DNA from: Saturnia japonica | Taxonomy: Eukaryota > Arthropoda > Insecta > Lepidoptera > Saturniidae | Direction of reading: 5' to 3' | Assembly (NCBI GenBank): GCA_033032175.1 | Contig: CM065306.1 | Coordinates: 24,039,001-24,103,000 of the forward strand | DNA: 64,000 nucleotides | Shown: piece after piece, positions 23,766 through 34,300 of the stretch | Layout: every line of letters begins with the position of its first letter | How positions within the stretch are numbered: the stretch's first letter is position 1 | Translations under genes and position numbers: made by a program | The notes under the pieces: model-generated | What the model was told of the DNA's origin: nothing | The model's input: only the letters and a program-made list of their open reading frames with translations | Databases searched by the model: none

Positions 23766-24084
23766 AACTTTGGCAGTAACGTTACAATGAACAATCTATC
23801 AACACCCCTGTAGATTTTTTTTTTTATCTCTAAGCAGTACTGCACTTTATAAATAATATTCTCTCATCTTAAGAGGTCGATAGTAATACACAAGGAATGG
23901 TCCTGGAAAAAAATACAACTTTCTTCACATAAGCTGAATTGTAAATCCAAACTAGATAGCTTGCATGGGGGGGGCGACTAGAACAGAAAAGGTAAAATAT
24001 TTGTTGGCATTGAAAGAGGACGACCCTTGTTTTTAGCGATTTCTCTACATTTACGCACTTGTTTTATTATCGTTCTGCATATCA

Positions 24085-24420
24085 AGCAGAGACGCGAGAG
24101 GATGCCTATCGGTCTAATAGCTCTAGTTTCTCACACGGTTTTGTACACATTCCTTGATTGCGCCTCTCACTTTTCTACCCGACTTTGGCACGCTCTGTAG
24201 CCTAAACGGTTTAATGGATTAGGATACAAGATTTCGTTAGATTCGTCTTAATTGTGGGGGTCGGGTTTATTGTTTTTTTTTTTTTTAATTTATCTTGTGT
24301 GTACAAATTCCTTGCTCCGCTAACCCTTTTTCACCAGGGCTACGCTAAGGGAGGTTAGGAAAATGAAGTAATCCTATTGGTGGATTGTTTCGTCGCGCGC
24401 ATCATACACCTCTGGTCCTG
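24085..24420 (+). repeat. Dispersed repeat (copy 1 of 2)
   Basis: Shares an ordered set of words with 48842-49075 in the same orientation: GAGAGGATGC or GCGAGGATGC; TTTGTACACATTCCTTGAT; CTTGCTCCGCTA or CTAGCTCCGCTA; and GAAAATGAAGTAATCCTATT then GGTGGAT. No open frame of interest. Confidence 0.6.
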
Positions 24421-26334
24421 GTAGATACGCAGCCCGCCCTCATTATCTCCCAATTAAATATTTGCAATTTGTCCTTCTTAAATCAATTTAATTTACCTAC
24501 TACATTACTTATCCTGATTTCTGAGATAAGGTTTGTTTAAAATTAAAGTTAGTAAGTAGTTTGTCAGAATTGTTCCAAGTTAATTGAAGCTTTTAAATTT
24601 TTAATATAAAGTTCTCGTTAAATCTCTTTGGGCTTGACAATCTCAAATTTAATTAAGTGTTAGGTAATATTATAAATAGTTAAGTAAATTTCGTTTTACC
24701 ATTTAGGTTCCTTATTAATTTACTTTTCACCAATGTAAATATAAGTACCTTGTTTTTTTTTTACGTACATTACCTATAGAATAAATTTGATAGAATGTTT
24801 GAAGAGTTTATATTTAAAAATATCCTTTCTAAATAATATAATAATTGTATGAACCGTTAGTTTATAAGCAATTCATAGTGGGATTGTAAACTGTGAATGG
24901 ACAGTAATGACGTTCTATAAATAAACGCGTTATACTCTCACTGAAAGCGATTTGAAACTGTTACAAATTTTGTTATCAACATGTTCAAACAAAAGAGATA
25001 GGAAAACACAGCGTAAGGCGGAAACTTTGTTCTCGTTCAAGCGATCACTCCGATATCAAGTCGAAAGTGGGCTGAAGGCAAATGCCCACCATTCACGATG
25101 GCATGTACAGATAAGTACTAGGACTTGAAAAAGGAATGATCAACGGCTAATTTATTTCTGGTTATGATCACAGTTCGAAATAAGATTGTTAACATCCAAA
25201 AGACTAGGTTAGGAAACTGAAAGAAATTAATAAAACAATAAATCCAGAGCGAAATTTATTCAAAATATTCAAATTTATACATTATTAGTTGTTTTCGCTT
25301 CGCATAAAAAGAATATATCATTCCTAGTCGTAAAACAAAACAAAATAAATTAGTAATTCAGCACCAAATACATACATACAACACGCTTACAATTATTACT
25401 AATTACAAATCGGGCTGGCGCTGGCGGTCATTCGAGACACTTACATAGCCAGACACTAATTCTAACATCGAGTCTAGCATCAATCCTCGAATACGATCAA
25501 ACGTTTGGTTTACTGAAATGTCAAATGTAATTTCTCCGCGTATCCGCTAGAGGCGCCGCTAGTAAGTTTTTTATGAGAAAACAAAACATTTGTTAATATT
25601 CGACAAGTAGGTAGCGAGACTTATTATTAGACACTTTGATTAATAATTTATAATATACATTAATGGTAGGTATGTACTGATAATATTGAACTATCAACAG
25701 GTCTGATTATTTTAGAGTTATCTACAAACAAAAATTTATCAGTAATCGTCATTGCACTTGCAAAATCACCTATGTATAAACTACACTTTACAAGAGTTAC
25801 AAAACTGTACGGTTATAAAAAAATTATTATCTTAATGATTTTACGGTATATATAATTTTAAGTTTTATTATAGTTAAAAAAACTGGTTTCAACTTTTCTG
25901 AATAATTCGATTTTATACATAATCGATTTTGCACGCACAAATACATATCTAGTACAATCTCCCTGATAACAGTTTAAATGAAATAGGATTTGTGCTTGTT
26001 TAAAACCACAAACGAAACTCATCTATAGGCAATTTTATAAGTAAGTTTAATAATCATCTGAAATATTTAAAATACATTTTCAATTATGTAATACTAAAAG
26101 CAGTCAACTCGCTAAGACAAGCGACAAGCTAACTATCTCCACTTGTAAATACAGCTACGATTAACTACTCACAATAAATTATTTTATGTACCTATATTCT
26201 AATAGATATTGGCGCGCCATAGCCATGGCACTAACAAGTGAACACGACTGAACGACTCGGCACTACTTACGTTATGGATTTCAAAGTTAATTGATGTAAT
26301 AGAGGAATCACAATAAATCTTTTTGGTTATTTCT

Positions 26335-26410
26335 TTCTATTTTTTGCAGTCCGACTGGTGGAATACCTTCACCCTACAGAAAACCGCAGCCGAATAACTT
26401 TGTGTGTAAT
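26335..26410 (+). repeat. Fragment of a common dispersed repeat
   Basis: TGCAGTCCGACTGGTGGAAT, then ACCTTCACCCTACAGAAAAC, is also found at 32725-32790 (CAGCCTAACTGGTGGAATAC...). It occurs inversely at 40150-40215 as part of a longer repeat. No coding. Confidence 0.55.
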
Positions 26411-27546
26411 TGTACGATAACCGCTGACCATACGGCGCGGCGGGACGTACGCTTGTTTGCCAACATGGTTGTATAAGTGTTATTGGCAACACTCAACGAT
26501 ACATTGACTTGAATCGTTCAGTTTTTGGCAGGACCTTATCTGTCAAGTAAGGTTTTTATCTTAATTCAAAACTTGCGCTATTAGCGCTCATGTAATATTG
26601 GTGGTATTTTGTTTAAAATATTATTCGGTTATTGTGTACAGCTCAAGTACCTATACTATATATTGTATAATAGCTAGAAATATGTGCTTTGAGTTAGTAC
26701 AAAAGCTCATTCCTAAATAGTTCTAAGTGAGACCAACACCTCATTTGAGCGATGATTGAAAAAAAAAAAAACCAAATTAGAATTAAAAGAAGTTCATCCA
26801 ATGGCCTTAACATATAAAAAATTAGCCGTTCTAATGGTCTTTAGGACTAACAAACCGAACAAACTTGAGTTACAGGATGCAGCCCATCGCGTCATTGGGA
26901 GTTGCCATTTTTTAACAGAAATTTAAAAGCATATAAAGTTTTAAAAGTAAAATACTGTCCACTTTTCTAAAATACTATGTTTTCTCTCACCGACATTAAT
27001 GTACTTGACTCCTTGTACATAAAAAGTAGGCAACCATAAATTTGACTAGCTACAATATTTTTGGTAAATAATTGTGAACTCAAATGGCGTGATGGGCCAC
27101 CATTTTATGACGCTAAAGCAGTCGTCTGTTGTGACAGACGTCAGGAACGCATGCTCTCAGCGGCCGTAACTAACCATGTCGCGGCTAAACAAGTTTTACT
27201 TCAAAACTTTACATCTAACTTTGAAATCCAAAAACCATACTTATACTTTTATCGACAAATAAAAACAATAAAGAAACCATTAATCCGCCTTCGAAATTAA
27301 TGTAGAGATTAATTCAAATCAATTTCTTTTTATACGTTTTATTATTCTGAAGACATTAACTTACTCAATCACAATTAAATATTTTAAATAAATATTGCAG
27401 ATGCTATTGTAAAAAAAAATCATACATGTAATCATAAAAAAGTCGTCTACAATGCAAGGACTCGAGTACGAGAATATTTTCGCTCACTACACATATATTT
27501 TCAACTAGTCGTGTTAATTAAAAACCTATTGTTTTCAAATCCGATA

Positions 27547-27775
27547 GAATCGATTATTTAAAATAAAACAATCGATTAAATATCGATTGCTTCTTAATAC
27601 CGTATTTAACATCTAGACGGCCGAATGACAGCGGAGATCCCATGTGATTTGTTACAAATTCCGACAAATTATGTACCTTCCTTTTAAATATAGCTGAGCT
27701 ATCAATAGTTTAAACCGAATTATCGATTGTTTGACAATGCAAATGACAATCAATGTATCGATTGACAATCGATGT
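27547..27775. promoter_or_regulatory. Cluster of six ATCGAT motifs
   Basis: ATCGAT occurs at about 27549, 27571, 27583, 27722, 27758 and 27769, mostly as TATCGATT or AATCGATT. In insects, overlapping motifs (TATCGATA, CGATA) are bound by DREF and BEAF-32. Function here is inference only. Confidence 0.35.
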
Positions 27776-28550
27776 TTAATGTAGGGACTCTAATTTACGC
27801 TAGGGGCGCTGTTGGTAGATTATGAGCGATAATGATACGTATACGAAAATTATAAATAGAGAGTTAATGCTTCGGAATTCGTAACCCGAGTGGTAACTAT
27901 CGGATGTAAACAACTAAAAGACAAAATCGTTATTTAATTAAGAATCATATATCCCACAAAATCCATACCACCATACTACATACACTACTGGACGTAGAAC
28001 TGCGATATAATATCACAAACACATTACAAGGGATATAATTTTGAGCAATTATTATTATTAAAGTTAGAGATGAAGCGTGTAACTTAACTCACTTGTGATA
28101 CCGACTCAATCAATGGCAACTTACACACATCATTTTTTATTAATGATTCAATCCAAAACAAAAAGCGTTACACTTTTCGGCAAGCCCATTTCACCTCAAC
28201 AGGTAAAAATCACGTAAAAAATTAAAGAATATAAAGAAAATTAAAAAAAAAAACAAATAAATAATTTTATTAATCATTAAAACAATATTATTTAATATTA
28301 CACATTGTTCCTATAATTTACAGAATTATTATAAGTATGGTTTACAGAGCAATAATGAGTTAAAACTATATTAAAATCAATTTTTTTTTACGAATTCCAA
28401 TCATATGCACTTCGACATAATATAGAAATCATACATCTGTAATATAAATACATAATATCCAATACATAGACCGTTTATTCAGATATACGGTTAATCGTCT
28501 GACTGGTTACATAGAAATAAATGTGTCAATAAAACCGACGCGGGCGAAGA

Positions 28551-28791
28551 TTCAGCTTCAGTCAACGTATTTAACTGATAAATTAAATCTTAACAGTCGT
28601 GCTCCGTTCCAAATTGCGTCGTGATCTACGAACAAGCGAGGTCTCTAAAGTATAATTAATTGAGCGTAAGAGAAAAAAAAGATATGAAACTATGATAGAC
28701 AACTATATTCTTACAACTAACGGACCGTCAATTTCGAACGGGGACTGCTAACATTTTATTTATCAGTTAAATATGTTGACTGAAGCTGAAC
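28551..28791. repeat. Long imperfect hairpin 1 (arms about 70 nt, loop about 105 nt)
   Basis: The left arm 28551-28620 starts TTCAGCTTCAGTCAACGTAT. The right arm 28726-28791, reverse-complemented, starts TTCAGCTTCAGTCAACATAT. The outer 33 bases differ once, and the remainder aligns with a few mismatches and a short gap. No coding. Candidates are a fold-back element, a hairpin RNA precursor, or a structured 3' UTR. Confidence 0.75.
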
Positions 28792-29298
28792 CCTCGGTTA
28801 TAAAGAGTCTATCTAGATACATAGTCGATAACGTGATACAACACATGCAAACGAATCGATGTCAATCGAAAGTTAAGTTTGAGTACGGTTAAGTTCATAA
28901 GGTGGGGTATGAAAGGGGCAAAATTTTACATCACCTTTATATCTATTTTACGTCATTCAAATTAAAATCACACGAAATTTGGACCAAAAGTCATAGACGT
29001 ATCACACACAGATCGATTCGATAAAAGTGTCGTATCAACGTTGCTTTTAAAAGAAATGACAGCATTATTTTAAAAATAAATGTCAGCATTTTTTTTTGTT
29101 TTAAAAAGAATGCCCGCATAATTTTTTTTTTATTTTAACAGAAAATAAAACACTATACATTTGTTGTCTACTTAGAATGTTGCACTTTTACGATTATCAA
29201 TGAAAAATCAACCATATAGAATGTCAAAATAAAATGCGTAACGTATTCACAAAGGTCGTTAAAATATTAAAATATTATGCCTCACAATGTACACTCAC

Positions 29299-29525
29299 CG
29301 ACCTAAAAAAAATTCACATCGAACTAAAAAGGGGGACATGATGATCGGCTACTTTCAACTTCGTAGAGTGCCGTCTCTGTCACGCCGCGCTGGGCACTAA
29401 CAGTCCGGTATCTAATAATATAGGAAAACATCACATAATGTAAGGAGTGACAGAGACGACGCTCTATGAAGTCGAAAATAGACGATAATCTCCCTTTTTA
29501 GCTCGATATGTATTATTTACGGTCG
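29299..29525. repeat. Long imperfect hairpin 2 (arms about 80 nt, loop about 63 nt)
   Basis: The left arm 29299-29383 runs from CGACCTAAAAA to CCGTCTCTGTCAC. The right arm 29447-29525, reverse-complemented, runs from CGACCGTAAAT to TCGTCTCTGTCAC. Within the inner 65 bases about eight of ten differences are transitions, which keep G-U pairing on one strand or the other. It is 0.5 kb from hairpin 1 and unrelated to it in sequence. Confidence 0.75.
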
Positions 29526-29719
29526 ATAACTGTATCTTATGCCCTTTTTTAATACTTAGGCGAGGGGCCTTACCTTCACTATCTCTCATCTAAAAACTAT
29601 AATTCATTAAAATAAAATGTGATGTATATTTTTCACTTTAAGCAAGTAATCCCAAGTGTCGATTTGGGGAGAGGGAGGAAGACTGTGAAATAAAGGCGGT
29701 CTTGACGACGGGCGGACCC

Positions 29720-29850
29720 TTTTTTAATCGACTTTAAAAAAGCAGGAGGACCTCAATTCAATTGTATTTGTTTTTATGGATGTTCAGCCATAACTTCTTT
29801 GTTTATGAACTGATTGAGATGTTTGACTCCGTGCTCTTTAAGTAAACGAT
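29720..29850 (+). repeat. Fragment of a dispersed lepidopteran-type repeat
   Basis: TCGACTTTAAAAAAGCAGGA and the following ATTCAATTGTATTTG, then TTATGGATGTTCAGCCATAA. Related pieces lie at 42338-42430 (GATCGACTTTAAAAAAGAAG). I know this motif from many lepidopteran sequences. No coding. Confidence 0.55.
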
Positions 29851-30859
29851 TAATTTTTTTATTATTTTGCTGTTATAAGCTCTGCGCTGGTTTAATTTGG
29901 CTGAGCTGAAGCCCAATATGAACGCTACAAAATATTTTTTCTAAGCCGCTTGTATAGTTTGTGCTGGTGCTGAATAAACCGTCAAAATTATAATGGAAAT
30001 CACCAGAGTAGTACTAATAAGTCTTCGGGTTATTCTATTTTGACTGAGAAGGTAACACGACGATATTTTAAATAACTTCACTTCAGTTAAACTTAATAAA
30101 AAGGTAGAACAACTCAGACGTATACTTTTTTTTAATAGAAATTTCGACACAGCTTCATTTGTTGGGTTCCAAAGTCGAGTTTATACATGTCCACAACTAA
30201 ATCGATTTATAAATAACTTTAATACTGATTATAAATAATACACTCGTCCGCCATGTCTGTTAATCTTTTTTATTAAATCCAAATGACACAAGCTATTCAA
30301 ACATTTAAGTAATTCTAATTTCATTTCGATTACAGCTTCTAGTTTCTTTTCAATTGATTTGATAGTGTTAGAAAAAATGGTTTCATAGAATTCTGATGCG
30401 CTATACCGAATTATATTAACACCGAATTATTTATTAGTTATTCGACTTTTTTTAATAAACCACTGTATATGCTTAGTTTTTTTTAATAAAAAAAAAGAAC
30501 GCAAGTTAGAACAAGTTTGTTAGGATCACGCCCTTAAGTTACTAAAATTAAGATTTATTTTTAATCGATAATACAAAAACTCATCATTCAAAAATTGGAT
30601 CAAATTTTTTCGATAAATTTTGTTTACGTCGTGAAACTCCACCTATAATCATTATTATTGTATTATTTAATGTATATTTCGTATACTTAATAAATACATT
30701 TAAATAATGAACTTGAGTGTTAATTTCATGGCAATGTTTTTTTTTATCGATTTTCTCAATACTTCGGGGTAGAGAGAGTCCTATACAATAATACCATCGG
30801 CCATTAGTGACGAACTTTCTCACAAACCGTTTATACTAGTGAAAAGATATTTTAGCCAG

Positions 30860-31070
30860 TAGCGTGGCAAACATGGGCGGCACGGGGGGCGATAAATCGC
30901 GCTATTGGGGGCGCCTAAAGAGAAAAGAAGTAAAATGTGTGTTTCCCAAATCGACAACTTTTTATTAAGTGTTTTCTCTACACTTACTCGCATCTTTCCC
31001 AGTCTCACTGCTAAACCTGGCGCCTGGGGCGGGCCGCCCCCCTTTCACCCCTACTAGATACACATTTAAA
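30860..31070. repeat. GC-rich repeat-like patch in LRRFIP 3' region
   Basis: GTGGCAAACATGGGCGGCAC, then GGGGGGCGATAAATCGCGC, and CCTGGGGCGGGCCGCCCCCC. Low-complexity G/C runs contrast with the AT-rich surroundings. It starts about 180 bases past the LRRFIP stop. It looks like part of a dispersed element, class unknown. Confidence 0.4.
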
Positions 31071-31245
31071 CATATTTCGTTTCGTCTCGACCGACCTTTG
31101 TAACTATTTTTTATACGTTTCACTGAAACTACAGACAAATAATATAATACCTCGATCCTCAAATGTGACTTCGACACGTAACATGATCCAGTGTGTGGAC
31201 ATATTCGTGTCTCGTGGCCGTTCCGCGGGATTCCGTTTCAGACGA

Positions 31246-31356
31246 TCACAGGTCCTTGAGGAGCGCTGACTTCGCGTTCTTGAGCTTGTCGAGACGTTTC
31301 GTGAGGTGGCTGTTCTCCGTCTCCAACTCTTCGACTCGGTTGAGAGCTTCTCTCGC
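31246..31356 (-). CDS. LRRFIP2: LRRFIP terminal exon
   Basis: Acceptor TTTTTTTTACAG, then 36 codons ([20 protein letters not shown]...), then TGA at 31246-31248. Phase 0 entry. It carries the most conserved C-terminal block of the family. Confidence 0.92.
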   Translation of the reverse strand, partial: AREALNRVEELETENSHLTKRLDKLKNAKSALLKDL

Positions 31357-34300
31357 CTGTAAAAAAAATGTATATAATAATAATTAAGCCCTTTATTCTG
31401 AACACACAAATAAAACTACAGATTATAATATGCCCCTTAGTTCAGTGTGCCTGTTGGCAAAGGTCTCTGCGGAAATACAAGACCACCACCCTCCGACCAA
31501 AAGAGGAAAGAGGTACTTCATATCGAATAAAAAATTATATAAAATACCTAAACATACATACGTATTTGAAAACACAGATAATAAATATGTAAGAAACAAC
31601 AAACACGGATCATGCGTTTGGAAAATAATTTCAAAATAATCACGGGATTTTATGACAGAAATTATAGATAATTTCGAAAAAATACTTATTGTTTACTTGT
31701 ATGATATAATTATGTTCGAAACCGGGATCTGGGAACACGATTCAACACGGACGCTGATATAAGTAATGAATTTAAAAAAATACTACTATACACATATGAA
31801 TAGGGTAAACTCCAACTTTTTGAAGTCGATTAAAGAATGACGGACGGCAATTCGTCGTTGGTCGTTGCTGTCATGGCGCCTACACGAGCCTCTATGGTGG
31901 ACATGTTACACCTGCTGTATGGTACTCGCGATCCAGTCGGACACTATTTTATTTCTTCTTCTTGTTTTGGTGCCGCAAAGAGCACTTGCCAGTGTCAAAA
32001 CGTTACATCCCTTGACGGACCTATATATATATATATACTATATTGTAATCACGCAAAACGCCACCAATATTAAATAGTAATGGGGTCGTTAATGAATTAA
32101 ACGGAACACACCTACTGGTGCTTGACGACAGATTCTCAATTTGAGGGTGGTAGCTAGCCAGGTGGGCATTAGAAACCCCCCCTTACCACCGTGCTATGGT
32201 TTCATAACGATGTTTTTCTTCATTGAAAGCACAAAACTGTTGTTTCTTACTACTCAGAAGTTTCATAAAATAATAAGTGGGTGTGGTTAAATTATTTACA
32301 CGCGCAAGTTTCACTCAAAAATTGTACACACAATCTAAATTACTGTTTTCCTTATCGAAAATTATATCACATAATGCTTTATATACAAGGAATTTGAAGA
32401 GTATCAAGTTATTCTACACACACTATTATATTATATGCGTTCTGTATATTTTAATGAAATAATTTAAGCAATCAGCATATTATTTTAAACATTATTTACA
32501 ACATTCTCACTTAAATAATTTATTAGTTATTTATTATAAGGGTCTGTTGATATTGGTAAACAAAATTTTATTATAAAACACAAAGGGCTAAACGCAGTAT
32601 GTACCGTTAACTGTCACCATGGTTGATGACCGCCCAGAAATCGACAACGTCCTGTAAAAAAATTATGATATAACAGGTTTTTTTTTCTTTTCTTTCCATA
32701 TCTCTTTCGAGATGTCTCTCTACTTGGGGCAGCCTAACTGGTGGAATACCTAGCTCCACCTTACAGAAGATCACGGCCACATAATCTTATGTTGGATGGT
32801 TTCCAGAGCTAGACGGAGAAGGGGGTTCAAAGGTAACAACGCGCTAGGGGTACCTCCACAAGTATCCACTTATCATCGAGCAGGTAGTACACTTGTTTGC
32901 TTGTTAGTTGTATACAGAAATCTAGAATGAGCTGAAAAAATTGAAATTGCGGAGGCCGTTCGTCTTCAAATGCCCTTGCGCATGGAGGCGTGGCCCGGTC
33001 GCAGAGATGCATACGTTGGCTCAAATGTTTGCCCCAACGCTATTTGGCCAATTGATCCCAATATGTGGCTAACATTCTTTGTAGATTCACACATTGGACA
33101 AATAGTTTTGGAGGTCAAAGTGTCCATCTTATAGAAGCAGACTAAAAAGCCAGAAGAGTTTTATTAAATACACTCATACTCTGGAAGCTCTTTCAATAGA
33201 GGCGCGAAGGAGATTGTGGTTGGAGGCTATAAGAACCCGCGGAAGGGTTAGTATATGGAAATAAACTGCCTTGGCTCATTTGGGAACCATTAAACCGACT
33301 TCGGACTATGGTAAAAGGAGCGATAAAAATACCGGTCATTTATAAAGATGACCGGCGACTTTGAGCGGACGAATTTTACCTAATTCACTCCATTCGCGCG
33401 TTGTCGCTGAGTACATCGTTTGATACTTTGCCCATCGGCACCGCAACACTTCCAGCAGTTAACCACAGCTAGATATGTATAGTAAGCGCGCGAGTTCAAT
33501 GCCGAGTTAAGGAATTTGATAGCAATCAAATAAAATATCAAACATTATTTTATTAATTGTTTCACACAGAGAAATTAAACTAAAAAGAAATCTCTGAGAT
33601 TAAATCATCATCAGATTCATTTTTGCCATTCCCCCCCCCCCCCCCCCCCCCCCAAACCCAGTGCTTAAAGATGAATTAGAAAATACTGCAGTTAACGGAC
33701 TACGATCAGTTATTATTAAAAACAAAAAATAACCTGAAGCCGCAACTTGAGTGACCGTACAATTATTGTCAAAGACAGTAATGACATCACTACAGTAAGA
33801 GCGCGTGAGGTGAGGCGTGCGAACGACGCGACGGTGGGAGAAACTTCCGCATTCAACTCGCACGCTTACTATACCTTCACACAATTTTATAAATATACGC
33901 GAATTGCGTTCAAACTCCTGCTGTGAAATGAAGGTAGTGACTACTTCGGACTCTCGGTATATTACCTCTCTCTGCAGACGGCGGCGCTCCTGTTTCAGCT
34001 GTTCCTCGTGCTCGTCCTGGTGGTCTTGCCGCGCGCGCAGACGCGTCACCTGCGCCTCGAGGCGGGCGAGCGCGGCCGCCTGCAACGCCGCCTCGGACTC
34101 CGCCCGCGCCGCTCGACCCTTCGCCTCCGCGACCGCTTTACGTAGCGTCTCCACTGCACGCACAACCATAAACACTGTTTAAGCCATCCCTCGGTAAAGC
34201 ATATTAAGACTCGAACTTATCAAAAGCGAGTGGTAATTGGATCAATTTACTATTCTACCCACACTTCGTTATTCTTGACATTATTATCTGTATTAATAAA

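Larger units (their letters stand above)
22469..25250. other. MED19 3' UTR and downstream intergenic sequence
   Basis: No coding frame. The first few hundred bases are likely MED19 3' UTR. Candidate AATAAA signals occur only much later (for example near 24780 and 24917), so the true end is unclear. Repeat fragments are at 23690-23765 and 24085-24420. Confidence 0.4.
25250..31245 (-). other. LRRFIP 3' UTR and/or convergent intergenic interval
   Basis: No coding sequence is recognised over 6 kb. It lies directly downstream of the LRRFIP stop codon on the minus strand. A minus-strand AATAAA near 25260 could end a very long 3' UTR, but shorter ends are equally possible. The interval contains an ATCGAT cluster (27547-27775), two long imperfect hairpins (28551-28791 and 29299-29525), repeat pieces at 26335-26410 and 29720-29850, and a GC-rich repeat-like patch at 30860-31070. 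Confidence 0.45.

Noticed and set aside
27061..27300. 79-codon plus-strand ORF
   Set aside because: It needs a TTG start and has no recognisable family. The sequence resembles non-coding intergenic DNA with a small hairpin.
33600..34175. 191-codon minus-strand frame as a single gene
   Set aside because: It is LRRFIP exon 6 read through its acceptor and donor into intron, including the poly(C) run.
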